In this document: piece after piece, positions 36,412-50,537 of the stretch
Numbering within the stretch: position 1 is the first letter of the stretch
How the letters are laid out: every line of letters starts with the position of its first letter
Source: Tanytarsus gracilentus
Taxonomy: Eukaryota; Arthropoda; Insecta; Diptera; Chironomidae
Assembly (NCBI GenBank): GCA_038502055.1
Contig: JAXRKN010000044.1
Location: forward strand, 10,313,501 to 10,377,500
DNA: 64,000 nt
Direction: 5' to 3'
Made by a program: the position numbers and the translations under genes
The notes under the pieces: model-generated
Seen by the model: the letters and a program-made list of their open reading frames with translations, nothing else
Database searches by the model: none
What the model was told of the DNA's origin: nothing

Positions 36412-39400
36412 TTAGTTATAAATCTTGATAGATTTTTCGAAAATGTTGAGTTTAGTTGTGGGATAGGCGCTCTTGTTGGGATGATCGAGACCCAAAATAC
36501 ATCTCTGCTCACCACCACTGCCTTCAGCTGACTGGAACTTCTCCAACTGCACTCGATCGCTGTCGTCGACCGGCTGTGCGGACTTATTTTGTATAATTGC
36601 CAGCTTATATTTCTCCCACTCGTATTGTGAAATGTTTAATTTCTTCTGAATTCGGTTCTTAACATCCTTGTATGTCTCCTGATCGCAAACTTTAATGAGC
36701 AAGGGTACACCGAAAGTGGTAAAGAGGTTCTTATAGAAATGAATTACGGGCACGAGAGCTTCCATCTGCTCATCAATGTTCATTTCGTCCATTGGCACCT
36801 CCTCGATACGCAAGAACTTTGAATTTGTCGTCGACGATGTGGTGATTGAATTTTGATTTGCAGCCTCGCAATAATTTTGCAACTTGTCTAGTGATGTCGA
36901 GTCAGATGGACATGGCCATAAAAGACGCGAATTATGTTGCTCACAAATACGCAATTTTTTCGTGCTGTTGTCACTGAATTTAACAACTTTCGCAGCCTCC
37001 TCGAGGAGTGTCTTTACCGTGCCATTTTTGTGTGGATATAGTGTCACCTCTTTCATGTCCTTCATGTTGGGCAGAAGGAACATACATTTGAATGGTTTTT
37101 TATCCTCCAAGTCATTAATGTTCATTGACAGACGCTGATAGAAGAGAAATCGTTTTGTATTTTTTGATTTAGTCTGCAACAAGTCCTTTAATTGACCGTC
37201 GAATGAGCCCGGAATTGCTGGTCCCGGGGCTTCCTTGTAGTTAGCACTTCTGAAGAATTGAATCTCATATGGATCAATATTAATGCGTTGTCCAACCGCC
37301 TAAACAAAAGTAAAAAAATATTTAATTAAATATTCAAGTTCAAAATTGTACATTTTACCTTCGCCATTTGATCGTATGTTGAGTTGAAGGATAGTTCGAT
37401 GGTGAAACCATTGTCATTTTGTATGTTCTTATCAATGAATGTCACATCAACGCGATACTGTAGATCGTTGAAGTAATCCAAATAAGTTGGCAACTCCAAG
37501 TTGGGCAATTTCTCGTTGCGCTCAAAGATGATGATATCGCCATTTTTGACGAAAGTTTGCACCGCTACATTTGGATCGGCCTTGCATTTTAAACGATAGA
37601 AATCGAGTGCAGTGTCGCCGGGCGTTCCAATCCATTTGTTGAGTTGAGGCAGAAGATCGATGAGCTTATCGTCGTGCATGACAATGCGTGAGCCTGCATA
37701 CGTCAAACTCTTGGTGACCGGATCATAATACTTGAAGAAAACAAGCAGATTTACGCTCTGTGAGTAGGGAGGAAGTGCACTGCAGTCAATATCTGGCGGG
37801 AGCATTTCTAAATACAAAGTCCATGGATTGTTGTCGCGAGAAAAGTAATTAATGTTATTTTGCACCATCTCTTGATCGTTCGCATCAAGGTGCAGAAGAT
37901 TATGATGAAATACATTCCCGGCACCTGCAATTTTAAAATAGAAATACGTATATTAGTGATTAAGCAATAAATTTAATTTACCCGTAAAGTTGAACGCCCA
38001 CAAGCGCATTTTTGATGGTGGCACTTTAAAGGTGGATTGAATAAGCTGAATTAGATCGTGAAGCGATGAGCTCTGTTTGACTTTGAAGCTTCGAAAGTGA
38101 GCGATATCGGCATTAAACAACTCTGTTGCATGATGACTATCAAAATAATCCTCGAGAATCACATTGACATTAATGTAATTTGACGCCTCGTTGCGTTCCT
38201 TTCTCTTTGCCATTTCCATTCGCTTCTCTTCGGTGAGCTTCTCGTTTAGTTCCGAAGGTATGTCGTCTTCGACGATCTCCTGAAGAATTGTTTTCATGCC
38301 AGACTCGCGTACGTAGACCAACATGTATGCATTCGTACAGTTGCGAACATTAAGCATAAAATCATCCTCCGTACCACCATAGTTTTGATCAATGGCCGCC
38401 GTTTTGGGAACAGACGAAACGACATCGTCGTCAAATTTGCACCAACTGCCATCGCCACGTGGATTAATAAAGACAACATAATGACCGCCGTGATTATCGC
38501 CCGAGTGAACGAGAACAGCATGAAGAACATAATTTGCCGGTGTCTCCTCCGGTTTCTCTAAATACTTGTCCAAATTGATTTTCTCGTGAAACTCAAAGCG
38601 ATCATTAAACTTGACGGAATTATTCGTCATCGGATCATATTGGAAGCGAAGCAAATGTAAATGCAAAATAGGCGGAAATGAGGCAAAAATAACACCCTTC
38701 TCGGCTTTCTGCAAGCCATATTCACCCGCATCGTACTTGTTCTCATCATCGAGAATCTCCGTTGAGACGTAGTCGTCGAAGGACTCGTACACATTCTTCT
38801 TGCCCTTGATATTCAGCTGAATGTCATAGAACGTTTCTGTCTTCGTGCTCTTGTAGCTAACATTTTTACACTTGATAAATGAAATCATTTTTCCCGCAAA
38901 CAATCGAGGAATTGTGCCCTCAATGGAAGTAGCTGCAATTTAAGAGTTTAGAGAACCAACAATAAATTTCATCAAATAATGCAATTTTACCTTTCATTTT
39001 AATTTCAAGCTTATCGAGGAGAACACGAAGAAACTCTTGAACGTCGTGCTGCATAAATGAATCCAATGTCTCCCAGCCGAAACTTTTGGTGAGTTTTTTG
39101 GTGCCCACGGGCTTGTTAGAGAACTGGAGATCGTGAAAGACGCGCTGAAGAGCGAGTGCAACTGATTTGCTACTGTCGTCGGCCTCCGTTGGCATCTTAT
39201 AGACGGCCTTGCGAAGCTCATTTGTAAAGTAGAGAGTTTGTAAGAGGGAGTTCATGTAGCATGTCGCGCCCTGATTCTTGAGACCAACATAGCCAGTTAG
39301 CTTTTTCGAGTCCCAGTAGGCATTGTGCGGTGCTTCCGCTTGCACATGAACTTCGAGAATAATCTGATCGTTTTGTATGTAGCCTTTTTCGGGATCCAGG

Positions 39401-39936
39401 ATGTCGGCGAACGACTGAAATGTTGAGAAACCCCAATCATTCTCTTTGTTGTAAAAGACATGCTTGATTTTCCTCGACACCGGCAAAACGTCCTTCTTGA
39501 AGCTTAACAAACGCAAATCGGCTGTCGCTGAGCAGTTCCAGTTTGAATCGCAATCGGCATTACATTGCAGGAAAAAACCGAGGCTCTTGTCTTTATCGTT
39601 CGATGATCGTGGCATGGCCATTATCTTCCAAGGCAGACCCCTCACAAAGTGTGCTTCTGACAATATTGTCTCGGACATTTTGCTAAAATCCTTAATCGTC
39701 AATTGAAACGTCGCCTCACTTCGCAATTCATCCTCCATGTTTTGATCTGATGGTGTGATATCTACGCGAGAGGAAAATTACAAAGAAATCAGCACTTTTA
39801 CGTAATTCAAGCGCAAAATAGGATGCGCGAGACAAAGAACGGCACGTTTACTCGCTTTATTTTCGCATTTCATGATTTCGCAATTACCTGGAGTATCATT
39901 TTCATTTTCTATTTCCATCTTCTCCTCAGCAGACAT
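36412..39936 (-). CDS. Usp7: Ubiquitin carboxyl-terminal hydrolase 7 (USP7/HAUSP)
   Basis: Cysteine deubiquitinase acting on chromatin regulators and other nuclear substrates. Exons are 39936-39888, 39761-38991, 38932-37982, 37924-37359 and 37299-36412, giving 1074 aa (human 1102). After a short acidic start come the TRAF/MATH domain (about 35-155) and the USP catalytic core. The core has the Cys box NQGATCYMNS (Cys at about 184), QHDVQEFLRVLLD, KYDAGEYGLQKAEKG, and the His box HSGDNHGGHYVVFINP. The C-terminal half carries the ubiquitin-like HUBL repeats, including DPWTLYLEMLPPDI-type and YDQMAK...INIDPYEIQFF segments. All catalytic motifs are intact and the gene looks ordinary. Confidence 0.97.
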
Positions 39937-40548
39937 TTCGAAAAAACCAATAAAACTACGTTAATTACAATCTTCACGCTACTTGTAACAATTTAATCGC
40001 TTCTCCGATGCACAAACTAGTTGAAAATGACTTTTGATAATTGAACTTTTACCAATTTACACCTCTTTTTTCCTCTATTTATTTCTTTCGTTTTCAATTT
40101 TGATCTGCGATTTTAAGAATCTTTTGTCGATTGACGGTAATTTCTGAACGCCTTCAACGGGGGGACACTTACTGAGAAATTTGCAAATTTGTTTTTGAAA
40201 TTTTTAAAGACGTTACAAAACTGATTTAATGTAAAATTCAGGCTTTCAAAAAATTTAAAGCGCCGAATGCACTCTTAATTTTTGGTTTTAACAGAAAATG
40301 AATCAAATTTAAATGCGAGTAATTTATCCTGAAATTTTAAAAATTTGTCTGAAAAAAACCACCCACGTGCTCATTGAAATTTTAACACGAAGTATTTTTT
40401 GACCAACTAAAATTTTTATTTTTATAACATCAATCACACATAATTTTACACTGCAGTGATTGACAAAAAATTTAATATAATATATTTTTTTAGGGAGACA
40501 AAAGAAAATTCAAAGAACTGTTAAGAGTCGGAAAGCAGAAGAAAGTAA
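39937..40548. other. Intergenic, USP7 promoter and NTAN1 3' region
   Basis: The 612 bp between the USP7 start and the NTAN1 stop (both minus strand). No coding region or clear motif was seen. Confidence 0.5.
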
Positions 40549-43396
40549 TTAATATCGAACAGGTTGCCATAATCCGTGCTCATCTCTTCTGTAGTACAAC
40601 GGACGATTTTCTCGAAACACTGTGATAGCTTTGAAGAAAATTAAAAATAATTAAAATTGTTAAGAAATGAAATTTCATAAAATTTACCAGGAAATTGATT
40701 ATCTTGAATATATTTCAAAGTCGCACGAACTTGCATGACAAAATGTGGTGGCTCAACATCGGGCGTCGTTGAAAGCTGCTGCAATAAGAACTCATCGGAT
40801 TGTGAGAGCCACAAATCAGTGCCACGCATGGGTTCATAGTTGAACGGTCCAATTCTTAACATGCCTAATTGTGAATCATAAACATCGAGGACTGTGTGAC
40901 CTCCCGTAAACTGTCTCGCATTCCTGTACAAAACAATGCGGGGGGAGTTAAATGAGACTAATTTATGCAAATTAAGTGCATTGCGAGGGACATTACCTTA
41001 GCGATGTATCGGGTCCCTTGTCGGGGAATGTTGCTGTAACATGAGGATGAAATTATTATTCTATCGCTTTGAGAGCGCATAACTTACCAGGAAATATCTC
41101 GCCTGTTTTCGTATTTGCACCTATGCCATAAATGATTGGCCAGTGGTTGTCGCCTCGCAATATCGTGTTCACCTCACCGATACATGCCTGAGTCAAATCA
41201 ATCTCCATTGGATGCTTGTGAAATGATTCTGAGAGTGGTAACAGATGATGAGATTAAAATCGACAATTTTTCATTCAACCCCCAATCCCTTCTAACTAAT
41301 GTCCTTATGCTCCAATTTTCCAATTTAAATTCAAACAAATGTGCATTCATTAAACTTTTCCATTTCACATTCATCTTTTTTCTCCTTTTATTTTGTATGT
41401 CACAGGTAAGTTAAAAGGACTTGTGTTCGATTGAAAGTTTTCCTTCAGCAAGGGATGTAAATCTCAATTTTATGATAAATTTTCTTCCAATAAATTCTTA
41501 TGATAATTAAGCATCACATACGAGAACCGAGTTTAAAACTTTTATATCATTCATTCATCACAAAAATAACAACTTAATGGCAATTAATATCACTTAAGGA
41601 GATATTTTTATGTGCCACTTACTCCACACCAGTCGTTCACTATAACCGCATCTTTGTCTCGTTTTACAAATTGAATTAAAACGAGAATAATTTTATTATA
41701 CAAAGATATATTTTTATTGTGAGGGAGAGAGAGAGGGTCAATTAAATTTTCTTATTTCATTTTCTTCGCTTTTCGCTCCTTCATTGACGAAGAAATAATT
41801 TTTGTTTCATTCATTTGTTGAGTGAATGATGATTGAGGGGGTCGGGTGAAAGTTTTGAATGGTGTTAAAAAGTATTTTATTATTTTTAACATAAATTTTT
41901 CGTTCAAAAATATTTTTATAATCAAGTTTTAAGCCACCCATAATTTTTAAACCCATCATTCTTTAACTACATTTTTATAAATTGACTCAAATTGAATTAA
42001 CACTCTCGAGACACTTGAAACTAAATTTCTCGAGATTTAATCTGACACGCGAAACACAATTTCGTTTTCATTTATCTAAATTGATTAAATATCCATTACC
42101 ATCATCATCGATTTTCCCACTCTCTCTCACACACAGTCAAACCTATATGTTTTAATTAATTGCCGATGATATCTAAGTTCCCATGCTAATTGAAAATATC
42201 CTTTTGCAATTATCTGCATTCAAGAGTGAAGTAATCTCTAAAGATATAAATCGATTCTCAACTTCAACCTCCCATAGTCGAAAAATCTGCATATATTGGA
42301 TATTATTCCGATTTAATTACGCTCAATAGAGCTTCTATATGTCCATGCTATCGTTCGTTCGACATTGCACATTTTAATTGGAAATTTAGTTCTTACGAGT
42401 TCGCATAATGTGAAGAGAGAAAAAAAAGATTTTTTGATTCTAAAGAATATTCGATAGCACAAAAGAATATATGCGATGGTGATTTTTAACGTCATGTGAT
42501 CAATTTATAATACAAATTCGAAGTGAAGGCATTAAAAGGTTTTCAGTTATTAAAAAAATCTTAGGAAAAATTAAAATCTATACGTCCGCACATGCTATTA
42601 AAAATATTTTCTGATCATTATAATGAAGCTAATAAGCCATCGAGAATATCATACACTCTGGACATCATTAATTTTAAACATGCATGCTATCCTCAATGTC
42701 TAACGACCTCATAAAATACACACAACACTCTCGAACGGTCGATGAAATTTATTGTAATTGGAGAACTCGCTCATTTCCCACCACCCGAAAAAAGAAACCT
42801 CTTTTGGATAATTTCAATTGAAGGAAAGTTCTTACTTACGCATAATATTACAAAATAACTCCTCGGAATAGCCTTGTTGATCTCGAAAGCCACCAATCAA
42901 TTGCAATTCAATTCTCCCTTCGGGATATCCTAAAGCTAATTCTTGAACACGCGAAACCATTGTTGTGACCGCTTCATCCACTCCATTACCATCGAGATGA
43001 GCCAATGCAATTGCACCTGAGCCTGTGGAGATGGCAACGTGAGTTTATGGTTTTAAAATTTTTAACATTTTTGATGCTTACCAGTGTGCCTAACAACGAC
43101 AATTAGACACGATGTAGCGTCATCCGATCCAATTATGTGAACATTTTTATCATGCGGCGCTACTGCAGCCATTTCACGTTGACCAACATACAACAATCCG
43201 ACTGGTCCGATCTGACAGTTACAAATTTAATTAAAATCGACTCTCGCAACTAAATGAAAATTTCGCTTACCGTTTTTGATGGGATTGACAGGAGGCTATT
43301 TGCTGTTTCTCTATAGATTGGATGTTGCATAAAGAGCGAGTGAGTGTCAAGTGGAATGCACTCATCTTGCAGAACACCGTTCAGTACCAAAACCAT
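40549..43396 (-). CDS. NTAN1: Protein N-terminal asparagine amidohydrolase (NTAN1)
   Basis: Deamidates N-terminal Asn to Asp, the first step of the Arg/N-degron branch, in cytosol and nucleus. Exons are 43396-43271, 43211-43082, 43016-42840, 41228-41088, 41033-40997, 40923-40688 and 40628-40549, giving 308 aa (human 310). The catalytic Cys lies in GSDDATSC (about residue 77) followed by LIVVVRHTG. LQLIGGF, GDNHWPIIYGIGANTKTGEIF, QLGMLRIGPFNYEP and TPDVEPPHFV match the family in order. Six introns, one of 1.6 kb (41229-42839). The start ATG lies 6 bases after a CAG that may be a 3' splice site, so the 5' UTR is probably spliced from an upstream exon. Confidence 0.95.
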
Positions 43397-46300
43397 GTTA
43401 TCTGCAAGTAGTAAAGTTCATGATTGACAGAATCCGCCCTAATGTAGTCACTCGTCATCGAGGTAAATGAGATTTCGATAAAATTTTGCAATTAAGAAGC
43501 CAATTTTTGTTGCCTTCTCACTCACTCAGAAACGCACATGTGCCGATGATTTATGAATTATTTCTGCACAGCATGAGACTGACGTGCGACTATCGATGAT
43601 CAGTCTCTTTCTTCTTTCTCATTTCAATTTGTTCAGTTGAAAACTAACAACTTTAAACACGGAGAGAAATTTACTGGATTTTTTCGAACAAAAAATAAAC
43701 CAGGAAATTTTTGAAAATTGAAATTTCCAGAAAAATATTTTTTTCCTTGCGTGTTTCCATTTCATCGAAATCACACCGATCATAAATCTTTTCTCAATAT
43801 ATTTACCTTATTTTAATTCAATTCCTTCTCTAACACGCTCAATTTTCGAATTGCCTGATAAATACACACGAACTCCTTTAACTTACGCGATGAATTTGAG
43901 AATCGACTGGCGGGAGGTTCAACTGTGATTTAATTGCTTCGAATGATTCCTCGCTCTCCACTCACTGAATTTTATAGCTGATTATTTTACTTTTATCAAT
44001 GAAGCTGCTACACCATGTTATCTGCAAAACATATGAACGAGAGAGAGAGACGATGAAAAAATGAATTAACGTCACATTTCAAGATGCGATTGAGTTATCA
44101 AGTTTAAGTCAGTATAATCTTTTTATTTTATTCAAAGAATGTCTCTGACAATGATATTGACTTCGGAGCTTTTTAATCTCATTCGAATGCGTACAAAAAT
44201 TATTTTTAGAATGTTTTAATTTGATTCATGCAAATTTCTTTGATTAGATGATTTTTTTTAAACTATTTCAAAAATTAGGTAAAAAAATATCAATAGGCCG
44301 GCTGACAGTTCAGTTCGATTATCGATAAAAAAAAATAACAAAGAGTCTTTTCAAAAAAACAATTTTTTCAAACGGAAGCAACACAAAATATAATTCATTA
44401 AGACACACGTTCATAAAAATGCAAAGCTTTGGAACAAAATTTAAATTTTAAATTTCTACCCGACTCTATTCGAGAGCGGAAATAGAATTTTTTGTCTCGC
44501 AGACGAATTTCATTATTTAACACATTATTTCATATTCATTTGGCTATTGACAACAAATAAATGCAACCGCTGACGAATGGGATGGCATAAACGTTGATTT
44601 ATTAAACAATACTAGATCAACCACCGTAAAAATTCATTAAAATTTTCTTCGCTTTCACAATAACTTTTTTTACTGCAATTGTGTCGTAAACTTTTCGAGC
44701 AATAACTCATCAAGATAGGATGCAAAAATCAACAAACTGCTCATTTTACTTCTTCTACTTGATGCATTTAATTGCTAGTAAAAGAATCGCGATGCATTTT
44801 ATGAGATCATACCCAGGAATTGGCGTTCAAGGCCTCAACTTCTTCTTCCATCCATTTCACTTTGTTGCATCGTAAAAAAAGAGAGGCGAAAGAGAAGACT
44901 GTAAAGCACGTACATAGTTAGTGCAAACTGCATCGAGCGAATAAAATTTCTAATAAATTGAATTTACGTGAAAAGAGCTCAGATGATAGGGTTTAAATTT
45001 TCATGCTGAGATTTTAATTTAGCATTGCTGTACAGAGATCTCGTTGCATTTTTACGCTGTCTCTATTAGTACATCCAAAGTATATTTAAAATTCCAAGAA
45101 TATGAATAAATAGAAATTTCTTTGTTTTCTCAATCATAAAGGCCCTCATCGTCATCAATGACGTGATAAATAAATATCTTTCACTCTCAGCCTCAACACA
45201 GAAAAATTATAGACGCAAATGCAAAAAAAATTGTATATTTATGTTTTTTCCTGCTCGAATCCAAACCACAAAGATCGCAATGTGGCTTACTAAAACGTAA
45301 AAAGATAGCGAGAGAAAACGAAAATGATTAAAGCATGTTACAAACAATTTGCAACTATTTTGTTAGCATCAATAAAATGCGCATATATAAAGGAGTGAAT
45401 GAGGAATGTTTTTCCGCTTGGAAGATTATAATTTTATAATCCTCTCCCTCTCGACTTTAAATGTGCAGTTTTGCGAAACATATTATCAAAGTACACACAT
45501 TGGTTTGCATAGACTCGAGCAAGAGAGGCAGTTAAGTACATTGTTTTTGCAGAACAAATCTCAATAAATGGTTTCAAGGCGAGTTATGGGAAATGAAAGT
45601 TCAAGGGATGGTCATTACAGTCAAATTTAAAATTACCACGCAAATTTAAATATTTTCAAATTTACTTAAGCAACCGCAAGAGTCTAACAAAACAATTTCC
45701 AGTAGTAAATTGATGTCGGTCAAAACTAATCTCTGGATTGCGGTTAAAACTTTTTAAATTGTAAACAATTTCAAGTACCAAAATTTACTGTTAAAATGTT
45801 TCCTTTGATTTTGAACTCGTGTTTTCAAAAAAAATTTCAGGAATTTTTTAAAACTCTTAAGATAATCAAAGCTACAACATTTTATTAAAACCTCATCTTT
45901 ATCTCGCATATATGTACGATGCAGATCATCCACTAGCTATTTTTTTTTAATTTTATACGCGCGAGCTAACTCTCGTGTTCATCGATATATTGGCAAAAAA
46001 GTACACAACTCTTTTTTTAGCGATCCATTCGTCTTTCGGATGGGCATAACAAAAAACGTCGATCGAAGAAGGCATTTTTATTGTTATCTATGTGCTGATG
46101 TGGTATGATTCAAAAATAAACAAATAGTTGGAAATTAACGTGCGCAACTTCATAGCCATCATCATCGTCTCTCGTTCCTCTTCCATTACTGAATAGTGTT
46201 TATTTGATTTTTTTTATGATAGAAAGTTTTCGTGGATAAAAGGAGAGAGAGAGAGAGAATAATGAATTTTTGTGCCAACACATTGGGCTCGCGCGCATAG

Positions 46301-49300
46301 AGCCTTCAGGGCTGAACTATCATCATTTATCATATTGAGTGCTTGTATGATTCTAAGAAAAAAATTAAGTCGCTGATGGTGCCTGCTTACTAACAAAAAA
46401 AATTACATTCATTGAGAGACTTCATCATCATAACGAAGTTTGACATCGCGCTGTCTTGTCTCGTTAGAAATATAATGAATATTAAATTATATTTAAATTT
46501 TTTATAATAATGAAAAGTACATCATCATGCTCACAAAAAAAATATGTTGATTTCAGTCGAGTTCGATTATTATTTTTTCACGCTTTTCACTGCCTCGCAT
46601 AATAGTCATGTAATTAGTAAGTGGAGCTTATCAACGATCCTCTCTCTCGTGATTCAATCACGACGATTTATAAGCAAATATTATTCCGATGAATTTATTA
46701 CTGCACTATCTAATGTCTTCTCTCTAATGACATCCGCCGACAAATATGCGAAAATGAAGTAATCAACTTACGGATGTTTTCCGCTCTCACTTCTTACTGT
46801 TCTTGTCTTACTTAAGACATGATTATTTAAGGCAATAATAAAATGAGATTTCAAGTTCTTTTTCTGCTTTGACCGTCTCATTCGTCGTGTCTTATTTTGC
46901 CTTCCTTTTCGGTCATACGACTTCTTCCTTTCCTCCTCTTCTTACTACTTTTTTTCTGCTGCATCTACTCACTTCTTCTATACGCCTTTCCTCAATTTCT
47001 TTTTAAATGCAGATCGCGGTAAAGAAAAATCTTTTCTTTTACATATTTCTGCGTCATCCGTGATATAATCTTTCAAGAATAAATGGGTGGACATTTAGAA
47101 TATTTTGAGTTTTTCTCGGGCGATTAAAATTTAATTTTATAATTTACTTTGTAATTGTATTTCGCTCAAAATTATTTATTTCTTTTATCCTAACTTTTTC
47201 ATTAATTTTTAATAAAATCTCTAAAATTAAAAAAATCCACCCATTTTTACAATTTCTTTTCTAAAAAAAGAGGCCTTATGTTATAAAGACGACAAGGGAA
47301 ATTCTGCAAACAATAATTCATTATACGCGCTTGAGATGGATACGATGGCGGTATGAAATGCATTTAATTCTTCGTTTATTCACTTTTTTATTTTATGATC
47401 GGTGTGTGCCATAAAAAAGGAGGCAATTTGTGTGAGAGACGCGGCAAAACATGTTAATTCATCATTTTTCACTATACATACACTCCGAAGTCTTATCATT
47501 TCTTCTTCTTATTTTTATAAAAAAAAATTATGAATACATTCGATCGATAATATAATTTTTTTTAAATGTGTTGTGAAATTAAAATAAATTATAATTATGT
47601 GATGAAAAAAATACCTAATGTAGCGACAGTCACAAAAAAGTAAAGTTATAATAATTGTAAGCACACAGTCACTTTTGAATATGATCTTTTTGCTTCGAAC
47701 ACTCAATCACGAATGACCATACGCGAGTGATGATGGCAAGCAACTGATGGGTGAGTATATGCGACTTTACTCAAATAAACCTTACGAATACATTCATCCA
47801 TGCATAATACAATAATCGAGATTGGTCACTTTAGAGAATTCTAAAAGGAACATTGTCGTGGTATGCATGCACACAGCACTCTCTCACTCACTCTCCCCTT
47901 TTTCTTTTTCTCTCATTCTTCAGCAACCAAAAGATTCGATGATACACCTCGGATGAGAGAGAGAGAAGAACAATATACCACGCAATTGTCGACTTCAACT
48001 CGGTCAATTTGTTAGCGAAAAAAACGAATATCATGTACGAAATGAGAGAGAAAATACAATAAAGCACTAGCAGCATTTAAAGAAGAACACCACAGAAACC
48101 AGTTTGCAGGACGAATGAAGAATTTTTTGCCGTTTTCTCACAAGGCATGAAAAAATTTGTTATCTGTTCTTTTTTCCTCCATGCGCCTCATACACTTGGT
48201 AAAGACGATAAGATGTAAAGAAGAAAAAAAGTTGTTAATTATATATTGAGAACTCTCTCGTGTGACTGATTTATGTTATCAGTTGTCAGATAATTCAATT
48301 TTCCCTTTCGCATCATATTTCATCGACGAGAGATATTTGTGTTGTGCTCATAATACATCGATGCAATGCGAGATAATTTTTTCACGATTCTCAAGGAATT
48401 TTCGTGGAGAAAAAATAAATAAAATTGATATTAAAAGTTAATTAAATATTAAGAAATGATTTATTTCTTTTAGAAAAATCAAAAATGAGATATCTCAAAA
48501 CTAAAATTTCTAATCACATGTCAACGTTATTTTCCACCTTTCTGCATATTCGCTCGCGACTAATAAATGAGGTGTATCTAATGAGTTATTTGCATTATAA
48601 TTCTGCATAATCTTGCAAAAATATAAAAGGGGAAAATTACGTGTGTGCAAGCGAGAGAAGTCAATTTAAATTGGATGTTAAAGGTGAAAATTCACATATA
48701 TTGCGTACTTAATGTCGCCAATTGTGAGCCGTGCAAATGCAATTATATAAATGAAAACGTATCATGATCTACTTAAGTTGCAACACAACAATGAGATTCT
48801 AGGCATGAGAGGAAAGAGAGTCATGTCAGCACTCTATGACTATTCCCCTCTTCATGTTCCTAGAATTAAGCGACAATCGTGCTTGTTGGTGAGCGAGTAT
48901 GAGGATTGAAAATTGATCTGATAAGATAGAACCGTGGTGCGGTAAAGTTCGACTGCAGTTCAGCAGCTTATTCGCGAGCGAAGAGAACAAAACTAGATAT
49001 GCACGACTATAAAGTCATGTAACAAAAGGGGGGAATTTGTAATGAGTTTGAGCACCACAAGAGGAGGAAAAATCCGCGAGAAAGAGAAATGGAAGCAAAA
49101 TAAATAAATCATAGAGGAAGCTAAAGCATGGGGATGGACATTTTTAAAGACTTTAAATAAAATAATGCAGTTTTAAAAATTTTAAAACTCATCTCTTGTT
49201 TTCAGTTGTTATTTTCTTTTTACTGCACAACCTGCAATCTTTCCTACGAAATCTTGCCTCAATTTTGCTTTTTTTTCGAGAGGCATTTTACTTAAAAACT

Positions 49301-50537
49301 TATCCGTAAGTTTAATAGTACAATTACATTTCTTTTCATTCTCTTCTGGCAAATTTTTCTTTTTCTCTGTCTCGCGATGCAATAGCACATTTTGTCCTCC
49401 ATTCGATACGGTTCAAAATTGAATTGAATCATTCATGCCTTTTGACCGTTTCATTTCTCACCATGCTTTAAGCTCTTAAAATATTTTAAATGGAGGTTCG
49501 GATGTGATGGCAAGTTAAAAGATTTTTTATGAGATTTTAAAATAAGTACTTAACTTACTCGAGATCTTTTTGATTATTTTTGAAAAATCAACTTGGCTAT
49601 TAATTTTGTCTTAGACCTAAGTGTGTACCCTAGTCTCTAAATAAACCAAGCCTGTCCACCACTCCCTTTGTATATTTATTAAAAGCGTCATAACTGTTAA
49701 AATAATTGCAAAAGAATAGCGCACAATAATAAATCGAGCTGAAGATCTCAATTTGCATATTTTTATACGTTCTATCTTCTTTCATTTATCAGATCTAGTG
49801 GTGAGGGGAGGAGAAAGATCACCGCCATGCAGTCATGGGTATGTGCCTAGCGTTATAGATGTAAATTGTAATCCGTAAAAAATGAGAATCGGGTTAAATG
49901 AGTGCATTTTGATCATCATCGCTACATTTTTATCTGTTTGCATAAATATATATGTACTAGAGATTGATATTTCAGTGCAGTGCTCGAAATGGCTGAATCG
50001 TGATGAGATGTGCATAAGATGTAATTTACACAATCTTTTTTTTCTAAAAGTGAGCATCGATCGAGCGAAATTGATTTTTGTGGTGAAATTCAATTTGAAT
50101 AGGAATTTTCAATCTGTTCTCTTTAGAATGTTGCACTTACTTACAAAATATATATGTGTTCTAGTTATTGTTTAATTTTTAAAGTTTTTTATTAAACATC
50201 ACAGCGCGAGCTTAAGTTCTCGATTTTTTTATTTTTTTTTGCGTAATTCACAAAAAGATCCACTTGTATTTTGAAAGAAAATAAAAATCATCTGTTGGAA
50301 TTTAAAGACGTGAAACTCATGCTTCTTTATATTTTTTTTATATTCGCCATGTGCGTGTTTTCCGTTAACATTTTTGAATTTGTTTAATTTTTTTAAGAAC
50401 TAATTTATAAAATTTTGTGACTTTTAAAAAATTAACAAGAATTAAATGTTTAATTAAATTAACTTTATACACATTTTTCTCACTCACGTTCCCCTCGACC
50501 GCGTTTTGTTTACAAACAAAAAAAAATCATAAAAATT
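43397..50537. other. Gene-free stretch of 7.1 kb
   Basis: No coding region could be supported. Open frames (for example 46544-46762, 47515-47706 and 49882-50175) are short, AT-rich and without family signatures or splice partners. The stretch contains GA/CT-rich tracts (46240-46258, 47878-47892, 47957-47969) and probably 5' UTR exons and enhancers of NTAN1. I saw no tRNA B-box or recognised microRNA. Confidence 0.55.

Noticed and set aside
43590..43620. TCAGTCTCTTTCTTC string resembling a miR-14-like start
   Set aside because: The match to the mature sequence is incomplete, and I see no convincing hairpin arm nearby.
49882..50175. 97-codon frame with hydrophobic start upstream of CCDC97
   Set aside because: It overlaps another frame on the opposite strand, has no splice partner, no family match and no clear promoter or terminator.
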